Shown: positions 35,123-44,473, numbered from the stretch's first letter. The stretch is DNA of 64,000 nt from Hallella multisaccharivorax DSM 17128 (GCF_000218235.1 NZ_GL945017.1:3114422-3178421); one strand, 5' to 3'. Numbers and translations: made by a program. The notes: generated from the letters alone by a model not told the origin.

Positions 35123-35563
35123 ATGGATATTACAGCTTATAGACGTCTTGTAGACAGTAATTTGCGTCCGTCTACTCAGAGACTTGCTATTATGACCTAT
35201 TTACTTTCACATCGTACTCATCCTACGGTAGAGGATGTCTATCAGGGTGTGGTGAAGGATGTGCCGACCTTGAGCAGAACAACAGTCTATAACACATTGC
35301 GACTCTTCTCAGAGCGTCGTGCTGCCCAGATGATCACGATCGACGATCATCATGTCTGTTATGATGGTGACATTCATCCTCACGTTCATTTTCTTTGTCG
35401 TGAATGTGGCAGGGTCCTTGACCTGATGGACGAGAAAGCGCCAAAGCTTAAGAAGCGATCGATCACGCGTGATGGAAATCTCATTGATGAAGCACAACTC
35501 TATTATAAAGGTGTGTGCAGGGAATGTCTTGAAAAAGAAAAGTCTAATAATAAAATTGCTTAA
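35123..35563 (+). CDS. Fur-family transcriptional regulator (PerR/Fur-like)
   Basis: A 146-residue metal-dependent repressor. The winged-helix half contains LRPSTQRLAIMTYLLSH and LSRTTVYNTLRLF. The dimerization half has the His-rich segment HPHVHFLCRECG and a second CRECL near the C-terminus, giving the two CxxC pairs of a structural zinc site. Which metal or peroxide signal it reads cannot be decided; PerR-like peroxide sensing is common for this length in Bacteroidota. It is divergent from the copper operon, with 270 bp between the starts. Confidence 0.9.
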   Translation: MDITAYRRLVDSNLRPSTQRLAIMTYLLSHRTHPTVEDVYQGVVKDVPTLSRTTVYNTLRLFSERRAAQMITIDDHHVCYDGDIHPHVHFLCRECGRVLDLMDEKAPKLKKRSITRDGNLIDEAQLYYKGVCRECLEKEKSNNKIA

Positions 35564-35815
35564 GTGCTTTCTAGTTGAAGCATAGGGGGGACATCATTTT
35601 CCATTTAGAAACAAAAACAGTGTCCTGTTCTATATTTCATATTAGGGTGTCAAGTTTGTGCATAACTTCATAACCGTTTTAGGGGGCTTATTTATAATGT
35701 GTTACGCTTTATGATATATTGTTAATAAGTAAACATATATTAACCTTATATTGTTGCTTATCTCACGGAGATTCAGTATCTTTATAGTATTAATTCAATA
35801 TATGACTGTAAAGGA

Positions 35816-36019
35816 ATGACTGCAAGGAAAAGCGAAAAAGATAGGGAGATTGCCAGACTGAAACGTGAGCTTAACAAGGCCAATAACGACTTAGCTGAAG
35901 CGAATGAGAAATTGAGATCAACCAGATCGGAGCTTAGAAGTCTCAAATCGGAGAAGAATAAAAAAAGAGGTTCTTCCGCTTTTCGGGTTGATAAGTTGAG
36001 AAATACGCCTTCTTTCTAA
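35816..36019 (+). CDS. Small charged coiled-coil protein, unknown
   Basis: A 67-residue frame, extremely rich in Lys, Glu and Arg, with a heptad-like pattern (EIARLKRELNKANNDLAEAN and onward to LRSLKSEKNKKR). It would form one long coiled coil with a short basic tail. It ends 22 bp before the left end of the IS1634-type element and could be the N-terminal piece of a longer protein cut at this point, or an independent small protein. No family recognised. Confidence 0.4.
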   Translation: MTARKSEKDREIARLKRELNKANNDLAEANEKLRSTRSELRSLKSEKNKKRGSSAFRVDKLRNTPSF

Positions 36020-36040
36020 TAAATCTGAATTTTCGATTAT

Positions 36041-37956
36041 TTTGTAGCGATAACGCTGGTCGAAAAGCTAATTATCTATAAATCAGTATACATTTAACTT
36101 ATTATGTTTTGCCATTTCATTTATTATTGTTACATTTGTAGCGATAATCAAAGATGTAGCACAATGGCAAGACCCATAAGCGATGAGACTGCTCACAAGG
36201 TGACGCTTCACATTAATAACGGATATAGATATGCAGCACTACGCCCACGTGTAACGAACGAGGCAACAGGTAAGCGTATGAACAAAAGCATTCATTTAGG
36301 CACAGTGACCGAAAGCTTGAAGTTCATTCCAGACAAGGCATATCTTTACATGCCTCCTGCCGAGCGAAAGCAATTGGTATTCCCACAGGGATGGGATTTG
36401 AGCGAACTGGACTCTTTGCCAAGCACGAGGAAAGCGGGGAGGCCTACCCACAATGGAGATGCGCAGAACCGTCTGTATGGCGACGTGTGGCTTATGGAAA
36501 GAGTTGCGGAGAAGACCAAGATACGCGAGGATCTGGAGAAGGTGTTCGAGGGAAACAAGGAGAAAGTGGATAATATCATGACACTTGCCATGTTCCCATA
36601 TATTTCCAGCTATTCTTACAGCAGACTCGCTCGCTGGCAGAGATACACCAAGACTCCGTCCGCGCGCGAAATGTCGCCGGGAGACATCACCCGTCTTACG
36701 CAATCTATCACCGAGAAAGACCGCCAGGCCTTGTTACGTCTTCGTTCTGAAAAAATTGGAAAGATGGAGCTCTGTGCTGTTGACTCCACAAGCAGGTCTG
36801 CTTACGGAAGCAGCCTGGCCGACATACGCTGGGGGCACAACAAAGAGAGCATTGCTTTGGCGCAGACGAATGAAGTTGTAGTCTATACTCTCAGCAACCA
36901 CATGCCCATCTATTACAGGTCTTTTCCCGGTAACATTCCTGACTCACGCACAATGGGTGTCATCCAGTCTGACCTTCGCTGTGCTGGTTTCATGAATTAC
37001 GTAATGATAACGGACAGGGGCTATGGGACAGTGCAAATCCTTGAGGACAACATCCTTCATGGCCAGCCCGCTATAATGTGCATGAAGACCGGCCACAAGT
37101 TTATCAGCGACAAAATAGACAGCCTCGGAGACTTCAATGTCCGTCCGGACGGAATGGAGATAGACCTTGACAGCAAGCTGTACTACAAGCAGTACGACAT
37201 TGACTACAAGGTACATGGAAAGGGTAAGTCCGAAAAGGCAGCAAGCAAGATGCGCCTGAATCTGTTCTTCAATCCCTCGTGGAGAAGCGAAGGGCAAATC
37301 AACATAGACATGAAAGTCGAAGGGCAGAGAAGCTGTCTTCAGAAGATGCTTGAAGACAAGGAAGAAGCACCAGACGACGATACCCTGAAGAAAGACTTCT
37401 GCATGTTTGACGTAAAGTTGGACAAGAAAAGACATGTCATATCTTTTGAGAAGAACGAGAAGAAGTACAACGACTCACTCAGACTGTTAGGGTTTGTTGC
37501 CATTGTAACGCTCGGGCTGGATCTGACATCCCCACAAGCTCTGGCCCACTACAAATTGAGAGACGAGCAGGAGAAGTACTTCCAGCAGATGAAGACGGAG
37601 ATGTGCTCTGACAGACAGCGGAATTGGAGTGAGGACGGCAAGACCGGCAGGCTGTTCGTCTTGTTCGTCGGGCTGGTCATCGGATCATATATCAGACACA
37701 TCTGGAAGACAACAGACCTTCACAGCATGTTCCCCTCTTCGCTGGACATGCTTGACGAGATGAGAAACATAAGATGTATCGAACGGCAGGGGCATGCCTC
37801 TAAGATAACACCTTTCGTCGGAAAGCAGGTAGAGATTGCAAAGGCTTTGGGGCTTGACATCCCAGTCGGGTGTGAACCGGGATACAAGTCGAAAAAGGTA
37901 GGAAGGAAAAGAGGAAGACCAAAGAAAAACGTATTTTAGAAGGTTATCGCTACAAA
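36041..37956 (+). mobile_element. IS1634-type insertion sequence, about 1.9 kb
   Basis: Terminal inverted repeats TTTGTAGCGATAAC occur at 36041-36054 and, inverted, at 37943-37956; similarity may extend a few AT-rich bases further out. A third copy of the same repeat lies inside, at 36135-36148, 15 bp before the transposase start. No clear target duplication can be read in the AT-rich flanks. Confidence 0.75.
36164..37939 (+). CDS. IS4/IS1634-superfamily transposase
   Basis: A 591-residue DDE transposase. The N-terminus MARPISDETAHKVTLHINNG precedes the catalytic core, which includes CAVDSTSRSAYG (probable first Asp), MITDRGYG (second Asp) and YKLRDEQEKYFQQMK (catalytic Glu in the YREK-like segment). 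It ends with a basic tail (KKVGRKRGRPKKN). I chose the ATG at 36164 because the longer frame from 36104 runs through the internal repeat. The gene is uninterrupted, so the element may be functional. The exact IS family needs a database search. Confidence 0.85.
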   Translation: MARPISDETAHKVTLHINNGYRYAALRPRVTNEATGKRMNKSIHLGTVTESLKFIPDKAYLYMPPAERKQLVFPQGWDLSELDSLPSTRKAGRPTHNGDAQNRLYGDVWLMERVAEKTKIREDLEKVFEGNKEKVDNIMTLAMFPYISSYSYSRLARWQRYTKTPSAREMSPGDITRLTQSITEKDRQALLRLRSEKIGKMELCAVDSTSRSAYGSSLADIRWGHNKESIALAQTNEVVVYTLSNHMPIYYRSFPGNIPDSRTMGVIQSDLRCAGFMNYVMITDRGYGTVQILEDNILHGQPAIMCMKTGHKFISDKIDSLGDFNVRPDGMEIDLDSKLYYKQYDIDYKVHGKGKSEKAASKMRLNLFFNPSWRSEGQINIDMKVEGQRSCLQKMLEDKEEAPDDDTLKKDFCMFDVKLDKKRHVISFEKNEKKYNDSLRLLGFVAIVTLGLDLTSPQALAHYKLRDEQEKYFQQMKTEMCSDRQRNWSEDGKTGRLFVLFVGLVIGSYIRHIWKTTDLHSMFPSSLDMLDEMRNIRCIERQGHASKITPFVGKQVEIAKALGLDIPVGCEPGYKSKKVGRKRGRPKKNVF

Positions 37957-37982
37957 TTAATTGAAAACTCAGATAATAAAAG

Positions 37983-38050
37983 GAGGCTGTGTTCCGTTAT
38001 ATATTTAAATTCACCACAAATCAAATATAAAAAACATGGAACCCAGCCTC
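37983..38050. repeat. 68-bp inverted-repeat element (MITE-like or fused IS ends)
   Basis: Arms GAGGCTGTGTTCC (37983-37995) and GGAACCCAGCCTC (38038-38050) pair over 13 bp with one mismatch around an AT-rich centre with no coding capacity. It begins 26 bp beyond the right end of the IS1634-type element. The sharp GC-rich arms and AT-rich core are typical of small non-autonomous elements or of two IS ends left after internal deletion. Confidence 0.5.
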
Positions 38051-38132
38051 ATATATCAAGCTTTCAGAGTTGGCCGGAACTATCAATATCATGCAACTGC
38101 GTACAAAGATAACTCAATTATCTTTAAATCGG

Positions 38133-38182
38133 AATTGTATGAATAACTTTATGGACAAATTGTATGAATAACTTTATGGACA
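38133..38182. repeat. Perfect 25-bp tandem duplication
   Basis: The same 25 bases occur at 38133-38157 and 38158-38182 (starting AATTGTATGAATAAC). Each copy contains TAACTTTA, close to the -7 promoter motif. No gene follows within reach on the plus strand except tRNA-Val 255 bp further on, which has its own promoter. Confidence 0.7.
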
Positions 38183-38377
38183 TTCACGTGAATTCGTGTT
38201 GCCGTCATCGTCATCTCATGATGTCGGCGAATAGCCGGTTGTTCTCTTTTAAGTCGAGTGGAAATCGTAGAACAGACACGTTTTAATAATGGCCAGTATT
38301 GGAAGTCATCCTGATAACAATTAGCATTCGGCGAGGATCAGACACTGTTAATGTATATTAATATATCAAGAAAACAT

Positions 38378-38407
38378 TTGCCGAGTGATCAAGATTCATT
38401 ACCTTTG
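38378..38407 (+). promoter_or_regulatory. Promoter of tRNA-Val
   Basis: TTG (38378-38380), 19 bases, then TACCTTTG (38400-38407). Exact consensus, 29 bp before the tRNA. Confidence 0.8.
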
Positions 38408-38436
38408 CAGTCGCTTTTAAAAAAGCATCCTTTTTC

Positions 38437-38510
38437 GTCGGCATAGCTCAGTTGGTTAGAGTATCACCTTGACATGGTGGGGGTCCTTGGTTCGAATCCA
38501 AGTGTCGACA
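38437..38510 (+). tRNA. tRNA-Val (anticodon GAC)
   Basis: A cloverleaf can be drawn. The acceptor stem GTCGGCA pairs with TGTCGAC (one G-T pair), the D arm is GCTCAGTTGGTTAGAG, the anticodon loop TTGACAT gives GAC, and the T arm is CTTGG-TTCGAAT-CCAAG with discriminator A. The 3' CCA is not encoded, since CTT follows. A promoter precedes it and a terminator follows 22 nt later. Confidence 0.95.
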
Positions 38511-38532
38511 CTTATTCATCTTCATCAATAAT

Positions 38533-38568
38533 AAAAGATCCCGATACTTCAACATGGGGATCTTTTTT
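38533..38568 (+). terminator. Intrinsic terminator of tRNA-Val
   Basis: AAAAGATCCC pairs with GGGATCTTTT (10 bp), followed by TT. The group II intron begins 3 nt behind the stem. Confidence 0.85.
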
Positions 38569-38569
38569 A

Positions 38570-40493
38570 GTATGCTCGGCATGAGTATTGTCTAACGGGT
38601 GCAAGTCCCGAGTAAGCCTTAATAGCGGGAATTACATAGCCAAAGGCAAGGGCGTCCATCGTGAGGTGGAATCTGAAAGAAGCCGGCGGCAAACATCTGA
38701 CCTAACGAACAGAAACTTCATACAAGGCATATGACCGTGGGTAAGGTTGCTAAACAAATCAAAGCCCTATAGCTATTCGGAACGGTTGGTGTAAATGAAG
38801 TGGGTATAAGATGGAAAGACAATGCCCTTATCCGAGGAGGTCTCACGGACACTTCAAATAGTTTTTTTTACGAAAGAAGTGGAGTAAAGCTTGCCGTGAG
38901 AAGTCAGCAGACGCCATAGTAGTGCAATACTCGATAACGTTGCATGAAGGGCTGAACCTAACAATCAAGCGATAGTAATTGAAACATACCTCATGAAGGA
39001 AAGAATGCAGAAAACATTATCCCAAGTTAATGGCTGCCCCCAAAGAGATAGGTCGGAAACCGAATGGTATGGGGGAGTGCAGACCTACATGTGGATGTGT
39101 GAAGACAACATCGTGGAAGTACCATTCGACAAGGAACACCTTTTCGAGCAAATCCTTAGCCCTTCAAATCTCAACCGAGCCTACAAGGCAGTTATGAGAA
39201 ACAAAGGCTGTGGTGGTATCGACAAGATGTCGTGTGAGCAGTTGCTCCCATGGCTATTGACCAATAAGGACTTGCTCATCCGTTCCTTGATGGACGGCTC
39301 TTACCGTCCAAACCCAGTGAAAAGGGTAGAAATACCCAAAGACAATGGCAAGATGCGCCTGTTGGGAATACCTACAGTAGTAGACCGTTTGGTGCAACAA
39401 GCCATAAACCAAGTATTGACCCCCATCTATGAGAACCAATTTTCCAAGACGAGCTACGGCTTCCGTCCGAGAAGAGGATGCCATGACGCAATACGAGGAG
39501 CGCAAAGTATAATTAATGAAGGCTACATATATGTAGTAGACCTTGACCTTGAACGCTTCTTCGATACCGTGAGCCATAGCAAACTCATAGAAATTCTCAG
39601 CCGTACGATAAAAGACGGCAGAGTGGTCAGTCTTATACACAAATATCTCCGAAGTGGTGTAATGAACAAAGGCTTGTTTGAAGCGAGCGAAGAGGGAACT
39701 CCCCAAGGAGGACCGCTAAGTCCGTTGTTGAGTAACATCATACTCAACGAATTGGACAAAGAACTTGAACGCAGAGGGCTTCCCTTTGTACGCTATGCCG
39801 ATGACTCGATGATATTCTGTAAGTCCAAAAGGGCTGCAATGCGAGTGAAGGAGTCTATAACCCGATTTATAGAAAATGTTCTATATCTCAGAGTCAACAA
39901 GGAAAAGACCGTAGTGTCGTATGTACGTGGAGTGAAATATCTGGGCTACTCCTTTTATGTGATGAAAGGCAAATGCCAACTCACTGTGCACCCAAAATCC
40001 AAAGCCAAGATGAAGTCAAGGTTGAAAGAACTAGACAAGTCGCAGCAATGGATGGGGATATGCCAAGAGAAAGCAAAAGCTGAAAGAATACATAAGAGGG
40101 TGGGTTGGCTATTATCACCTTGCCAATATGAAGCGTCTCTTGCTTGAAACAGACGAATGGTTAAGACGTAGAATACGCATGTGTATATGGAAAGCTTGGA
40201 AGAAAGTCAAGACAAAAGTGGCAAACCTCATTAGATGTGGTATTAATAAATACCAAGCATACGAATGGGGTAATACTCGTAAGGGTTATTGGCATATAGC
40301 TAATAGTCCTATTTTAGCAACTGCAATAAGTAACAACAATCTACGTGCAGCAGGGTATGCTACTTTAATGGGGACGTATCTCGAATGGCACCCCAAAATA
40401 GGAACCGCCGTATGCGGGACCGCATGTACGGTGGTGTGAGAGGTCGGAAAACGAAAGTAGGAAGAAAACTACTTCGTTTTCCTCCTACTCGAT
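38570..40493 (+). mobile_element. Group II intron with maturase gene
   Basis: The 5' part is structured non-coding sequence (GTATG at 38570, domain I with GGGTGCAAGTCCC and TGGAATCTGAAAGAAGCC). The maturase gene lies in domain IV. Domain V is visible at about 40404-40435 (CCGCCGTATGCGG then CCGCATGTACGGTGG), and domain VI ends near CTACTCGAT at 40493. The maturase has no recognisable HNH endonuclease. The position immediately behind an intrinsic terminator is characteristic of class C introns, but I have not assigned the class. A related 5' fragment lies at 18868-19020. Confidence 0.85.
38993..40439 (+). pseudogene. ltrA: Group II intron reverse transcriptase/maturase, frameshifted
   Basis: The first frame (38993-40147) carries the reverse-transcriptase domain: MRLLGIPTVVDRLVQQAI, YGFRPRRGCHDAI, the catalytic FVRYADDSMIF and TPQGGPLSPLLSNIIL. 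It then loses the maturase (X) domain at about 40034. Skipping one base there gives LTSRSNGWGYAKRKQKLKEY and onward IRGWVGYYHLANMKRLLLETDEWLRRR in the +1 frame, which runs to a stop at 40439. So a single extra base in GAACTAGACAAG separates RT from the thumb/X domain. The product would be a reverse transcriptase without the RNA-binding thumb, unlikely to support splicing or mobility. A sequencing error is also possible. Confidence 0.8.
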
Positions 40494-40513
40494 TTTTATA
40501 TCTCCATTCGAGT

Positions 40514-41611
40514 CTACGACTCCACTTTGAACAATGACCCCATAGGACAGACAAAACGGCAATAGGGCCGCATGACTATTGTAGAAAGTACCGCAAAAGC
40601 CACGGCGATGGCAATGACCACCCACGAAGCCGACTGGAAGATGAATGCCGAGAATGGCTCATAGTTGACCCAGTCGGCCCACACGCCCGTCCACAGACAA
40701 AGCATCAGCACCGCGAAAAGTACCTTGCGGAAACGGTTGAGCACTCTTACTGTCTTTGGACTCATCTTTATTTTATAGCGCACACACTTGCCCGAAAGTT
40801 CCTGCAGGCTACCATAGGGGCAGACATGATTGCAATAGTAATTGACCTTCCCGAAAAGCGGGTAAATAAAAGCCACAATGAGCAACACCAGCGGCAGCAG
40901 CAAAGCCACGACATTCATGCCGTTGGACATATAGCCTAAAATGGCGGACCAAGACAGGAAAGAGCCACACCAGAAGCCAAGCACGGCGACATTGAGCACC
41001 TGTTGAACCGTGCGGTAGCGGCGATTCTTGACAAACAGGGGCACGATAGCCGCTAACAGGGCGACCGCCAGTCCACAGAGATTCTTCGCGCTACCGTCAA
41101 AATCGGCAAACAATGGCTTCTTTTCAGTCTGCTTGGCCGCGACCTGCAGGCCAGCCCTCATGTTACCAATGATGGCGCGTGAAGAGAATGTGGCCCCCGA
41201 CACTCCGTCCACCTTCATGGACGAGGCCTCAGCGACGGTCTTGCCTCTCCAACGATTGAAGAGGGTCTTGGCACGGCCGAAAAACTCAGGCGTCTCCTTG
41301 TTGGGCAAAGCCTTGATGTCTTTCACGATGCCTTTCTGAATGGTTATCTCCAGGGGGACCGTACCACCAAACCCCGTGATGTCCTTGCCAATGGCCGCAG
41401 TGTTGATGATAATCTCACCGTCTGCAAGCCGGCTAATGGTATCGTTCTTGGACACAACCTGCTGGCTGTCAGCCCCAAACTCATGTCCCATCAACTTGCC
41501 GTCCCTGGTAAAGGATGCCACCGCCACCATGAGAAAACAAATAATGAAATTGAGAAACACACCTAAGCGGTGTCTTCCTGAACGTTTGGTCAACTGTCTA
41601 TAATTTTTCAT
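40514..41611 (-). CDS. FMN-binding/4Fe-4S membrane protein (NosR/RnfG-like)
   Basis: A 365-residue membrane protein. After one N-terminal transmembrane segment, an FMN-binding domain (about residues 60-165) shows the SGATFSSRAI motif, where FMN is usually attached covalently to the Thr. Several transmembrane segments follow, with two ferredoxin-like motifs, CNHVCPYGSLQE and CRFVCPMGSLF. This resembles the core of NosR/NirI-type electron-transfer proteins that draw electrons from the quinol pool. I chose the start at 41611 (MKNYRQL) because the longer frame overlaps the promoter region. The partner oxidoreductase is not apparent nearby. The group II intron ends only 20 bp behind its stop codon. 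Confidence 0.8.
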   Translation of the reverse strand: MKNYRQLTKRSGRHRLGVFLNFIICFLMVAVASFTRDGKLMGHEFGADSQQVVSKNDTISRLADGEIIINTAAIGKDITGFGGTVPLEITIQKGIVKDIKALPNKETPEFFGRAKTLFNRWRGKTVAEASSMKVDGVSGATFSSRAIIGNMRAGLQVAAKQTEKKPLFADFDGSAKNLCGLAVALLAAIVPLFVKNRRYRTVQQVLNVAVLGFWCGSFLSWSAILGYMSNGMNVVALLLPLVLLIVAFIYPLFGKVNYYCNHVCPYGSLQELSGKCVRYKIKMSPKTVRVLNRFRKVLFAVLMLCLWTGVWADWVNYEPFSAFIFQSASWVVIAIAVAFAVLSTIVMRPYCRFVCPMGSLFKVES

Positions 41612-41638
41612 TTTACCTTGATGCTCTCTTTTTAGATG

Positions 41639-41646
41639 CAAAGATA
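41639..41646 (-). promoter_or_regulatory. -7 promoter element of the FMN/4Fe-4S gene
   Basis: TATCTTTG on the minus strand, followed by GC, 28 bp before the chosen start. The -33 element is weak. Confidence 0.45.
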
Positions 41647-41726
41647 AGGAATAAATACCGGATAACTCTCAATTCACGGGTTTTTCAATGAAAATTCACA
41701 GGTAAAAAGAAGATTCACTTGATGCC

Positions 41727-41814
41727 GGCGCGTCTACACTGTAAAGGCGATGCGTCTACACTGTAAAGGCGATGCGTCTACGGCGTAAAGGCGATGCGTC
41801 TACGGCGTAAAGGC
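41727..41814. repeat. Tandem array, 22-bp period, 4 units
   Basis: Units at 41727-41748, 41749-41770, 41771-41792 and 41793-41814 share GCGTCTAC and GTAAAGGC. The first two have ACT, the last two GGC, between them. The array lies between the divergent FMN/4Fe-4S and clpC genes, about 50 bp upstream of the clpC promoter. Confidence 0.9.
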
Positions 41815-41865
41815 ATTTCAAAATCAAAGACTATGAAACAGGTTCTGTAAATTTTGGCATAATCC

Positions 41866-41896
41866 TTGCTAAATGAAAAAGAAAAGTGTAAATTTG
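41866..41896 (+). promoter_or_regulatory. Promoter of clpC
   Basis: TTG (41866-41868), 20 bases, then TAAATTTG (41889-41896). The longest open frame would start inside this promoter, at 41873, which argues for the ATG at 41930 as the real start. Confidence 0.65.
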
Positions 41897-41929
41897 CAAC
41901 GACTATTAAAAAAGAAAGGACGAATATTC

Positions 41930-44473
41930 ATGACCAGTCAGTTTTCACCAAAAGTATCTGAAATTCTTGCCTTCAGCAGGGAAGAGGCGACACGCCTGGC
42001 CAGCAGTTCCGTCGGGCCGGAGCATCTTCTGCTCGGCATCCTCAGGGAGAAACACACACCTGTGACCGACCTATTTCGCCAGCTAAGCATCAATATGCAG
42101 AGTGTCAAGGAGGAACTGGAGGAGAAGGTGCGGGAAGATGAGCTCAGCGAACCCATCAATACCAATGAGCTTGTACTGAACTCACAGGCGAGCAACATTC
42201 TCAGGCTTGCCGTGCTTGAAGCCCGTATACAGCATACGCAATTGGTTGACGTGCAACACCTGTTGCTCGCCATTCTTCACGACCAGATGGACAATGGCGC
42301 CAAAGAAGTGCTTGAGATGAACAATCTCGACTACGATACGGCGGTCCGTATGCTCAGCAAGCCTACCGTCAAAGATGGTATCGGCCTGCCCGATGAAGAC
42401 GAGGAGGACTATGAGGAGGACAGCAATGCCCATAGCGAAAAACAGGGAAACAGCCGCCGACAAGCAACGGCCACACAGCCTATGGGCGGAGGAAAGACTC
42501 CCGTACTCGACAACTTCTCCATTGACCTCACCAAGGCTGCGGCTGAAGGTAAGCTCGATCCTGTGGTGGGAAGGGAGAAAGAGATTCAGCGCGTCATCGA
42601 GATTCTCGGACGCCGCAAGAAGAACAATCCCATCCTCATCGGCGAGCCCGGTGTGGGGAAGAGCGCCATTGTCGAGGGTCTGGCGCAACTCATTGCACAA
42701 CACAAGACCTCTCCCATGCTCTTCAACCGGCGCGTAGTGAGCCTTGACATGACTGCCATTGTGGCAGGCACCAAGTATCGCGGACAGTTTGAAGAGCGTA
42801 TCCGCGCCCTGCTCAAGGAGTTGGAGAACAATCCCAACATCATCGTCTTCATTGATGAGATACACACTATCATCGGCGCAGGATCGGCACCGGGAAGTAT
42901 GGATGCCGCCAACATTATGAAACCCGCTCTGGCACGCGGTACTATCCAGTGTATCGGCGCTACGACGGTGGACGAATACCGCAACTCCATCGAGAAAGAT
43001 GGAGCTCTGGAGCGACGTTTCCAAAAGGTGATGATAGAGCCAACGACTAAGGATGAGACCCTGCAGATTCTTGAAAACATCAAGGACCGCTATGAGGAGC
43101 ATCATCATGTGAGCTACACAGAAGATGCGCTGAAGGAGGCTGTGCGCCTGACCGACCGATACGTCACTGACCGATTCATGCCCGACAAGGCCATCGACGT
43201 CATTGATGAGGTGGGCTCACGTGTGCATCTGAAAAACGCAAAGGTGCCACAGGAAATCACCGACAAGGAGAAAGAGATAGAGGAAATCAAGCAGAAGAAG
43301 CAGAAATCTGTCGGCAACCAGAACTTCGAGCTTGCCGCCAACTACCGTGACCGCCAGACCGAACTGGAGCAAGAGCTCCGCCTCATGCAGCAGAAATGGC
43401 AGCAAGGAGAGGCTGAGACACGACAGACTGTGACTGAAAAGGAGGTGGCCGACGTCGTCTCGATGATGACCGGCATACCCGTACAGCGCATGGCTGAAGC
43501 CGAAGGCAAGCGCCTCCGCAACATGGGCGCCGATCTCAAACAGGAGGTAATCGGACAGGACAGTGCCATTGACAAAATGGTGAAAGCCATCCAGCGCAAC
43601 CGCGTGGGGCTGAAAGACCCCAATCACCCCATCGGCTCGTTCATGTTTCTCGGGCCTACCGGCGTGGGCAAGACCTATCTTGCCAAGTGCCTTGCCGAGA
43701 AGATGTTCGGTGCCAAAGACGCGCTCATCCGCATCGACATGAGCGAGTACACTGAGAGTTTCAACACTTCACGGCTCATCGGCGCGCCTCCGGGCTACGT
43801 CGGCTACGAAGAAGGCGGACAGCTTACCGAACAAGTGCGCCGCCATCCTTACTCCATCGTGCTGCTCGATGAGATAGAGAAAGCCCACGGCAACGTCTTC
43901 AACCTCTTGCTGCAAGTGCTTGATGAGGGACGTCTGACCGATGGTAACGGACGATTAGTAGACTTCCGAAACACGGTCATCATTATGACTTCCAACGCCG
44001 GTACGCGCCAGCTCAAGGAGTTCAGCCGCGGGGTAGGATTCAATGCAGGCGGTATTACCAATGCTGCCAATATGGACAGCAAGGACAAACAGTATGCGCG
44101 TTCGATCATTCAGAAGAGTCTCGCCAAGCAGTTCTCGCCCGAGTTCCTTAACCGCCTCGACGAGATCATCACCTTCGACCAGCTCGATCTCGCCAGTATC
44201 AAGCAGATCATCGACATTGAGCTCAAAGGGCTTTACAAGCGTGTAGCAGGGCTTGGCTTCACCATCTCGCTCACCGACAAGGCCAAAGAGCTTGTGGCCA
44301 CGAAGGGTTACGACGTGCAGTTCGGCGCCCGCCCGCTGAAACGTGCCATCCAAACCTACATCGAGGACGGTCTCTCTGAAATGATTCTCTCCGAAGAAGC
44401 CAAACAGGGTGACACCATCGTCATTGACAGGCAAGACGACAAGGATGAGCTGAGCTTCAGCATTGCTAAGTAA
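41930..44473 (+). CDS. clpC: ClpC-type Clp protease ATPase subunit
   Basis: An 847-residue AAA+ unfoldase that feeds proteins to ClpP. The N-terminal Clp repeat domain (about 1-150, beginning MTSQFSPKVSEILAFSREEA) is followed by a short acidic linker, AAA-1 with GEPGVGKSA and VFIDEIHTI, a UVR-type middle segment (NQNFELAANYRDRQTELEQE), AAA-2 with GPTGVGKTYLAKCLAEKMFG, and a C-terminal small domain. All Walker motifs look intact. The start at 41930 fits the promoter position and family N-terminus. A terminator follows 18 bp behind the stop. Confidence 0.95.
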   Translation: MTSQFSPKVSEILAFSREEATRLASSSVGPEHLLLGILREKHTPVTDLFRQLSINMQSVKEELEEKVREDELSEPINTNELVLNSQASNILRLAVLEARIQHTQLVDVQHLLLAILHDQMDNGAKEVLEMNNLDYDTAVRMLSKPTVKDGIGLPDEDEEDYEEDSNAHSEKQGNSRRQATATQPMGGGKTPVLDNFSIDLTKAAAEGKLDPVVGREKEIQRVIEILGRRKKNNPILIGEPGVGKSAIVEGLAQLIAQHKTSPMLFNRRVVSLDMTAIVAGTKYRGQFEERIRALLKELENNPNIIVFIDEIHTIIGAGSAPGSMDAANIMKPALARGTIQCIGATTVDEYRNSIEKDGALERRFQKVMIEPTTKDETLQILENIKDRYEEHHHVSYTEDALKEAVRLTDRYVTDRFMPDKAIDVIDEVGSRVHLKNAKVPQEITDKEKEIEEIKQKKQKSVGNQNFELAANYRDRQTELEQELRLMQQKWQQGEAETRQTVTEKEVADVVSMMTGIPVQRMAEAEGKRLRNMGADLKQEVIGQDSAIDKMVKAIQRNRVGLKDPNHPIGSFMFLGPTGVGKTYLAKCLAEKMFGAKDALIRIDMSEYTESFNTSRLIGAPPGYVGYEEGGQLTEQVRRHPYSIVLLDEIEKAHGNVFNLLLQVLDEGRLTDGNGRLVDFRNTVIIMTSNAGTRQLKEFSRGVGFNAGGITNAANMDSKDKQYARSIIQKSLAKQFSPEFLNRLDEIITFDQLDLASIKQIIDIELKGLYKRVAGLGFTISLTDKAKELVATKGYDVQFGARPLKRAIQTYIEDGLSEMILSEEAKQGDTIVIDRQDDKDELSFSIAK

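Noticed and set aside
36944..37435. Minus-strand frame inside the IS1634-type transposase
   Set aside because: Antisense to the catalytic core, no recognisable protein features.
41727..41814. Possible CRISPR array
   Set aside because: Units of 22 bp abut directly without spacers and no cas genes are present; the same holds for the arrays at 1247-1312 and 48270-48357.
42182..43108. Long minus-strand frame inside clpC
   Set aside because: Same reasoning: it is fully antisense to a well-conserved AAA+ domain.
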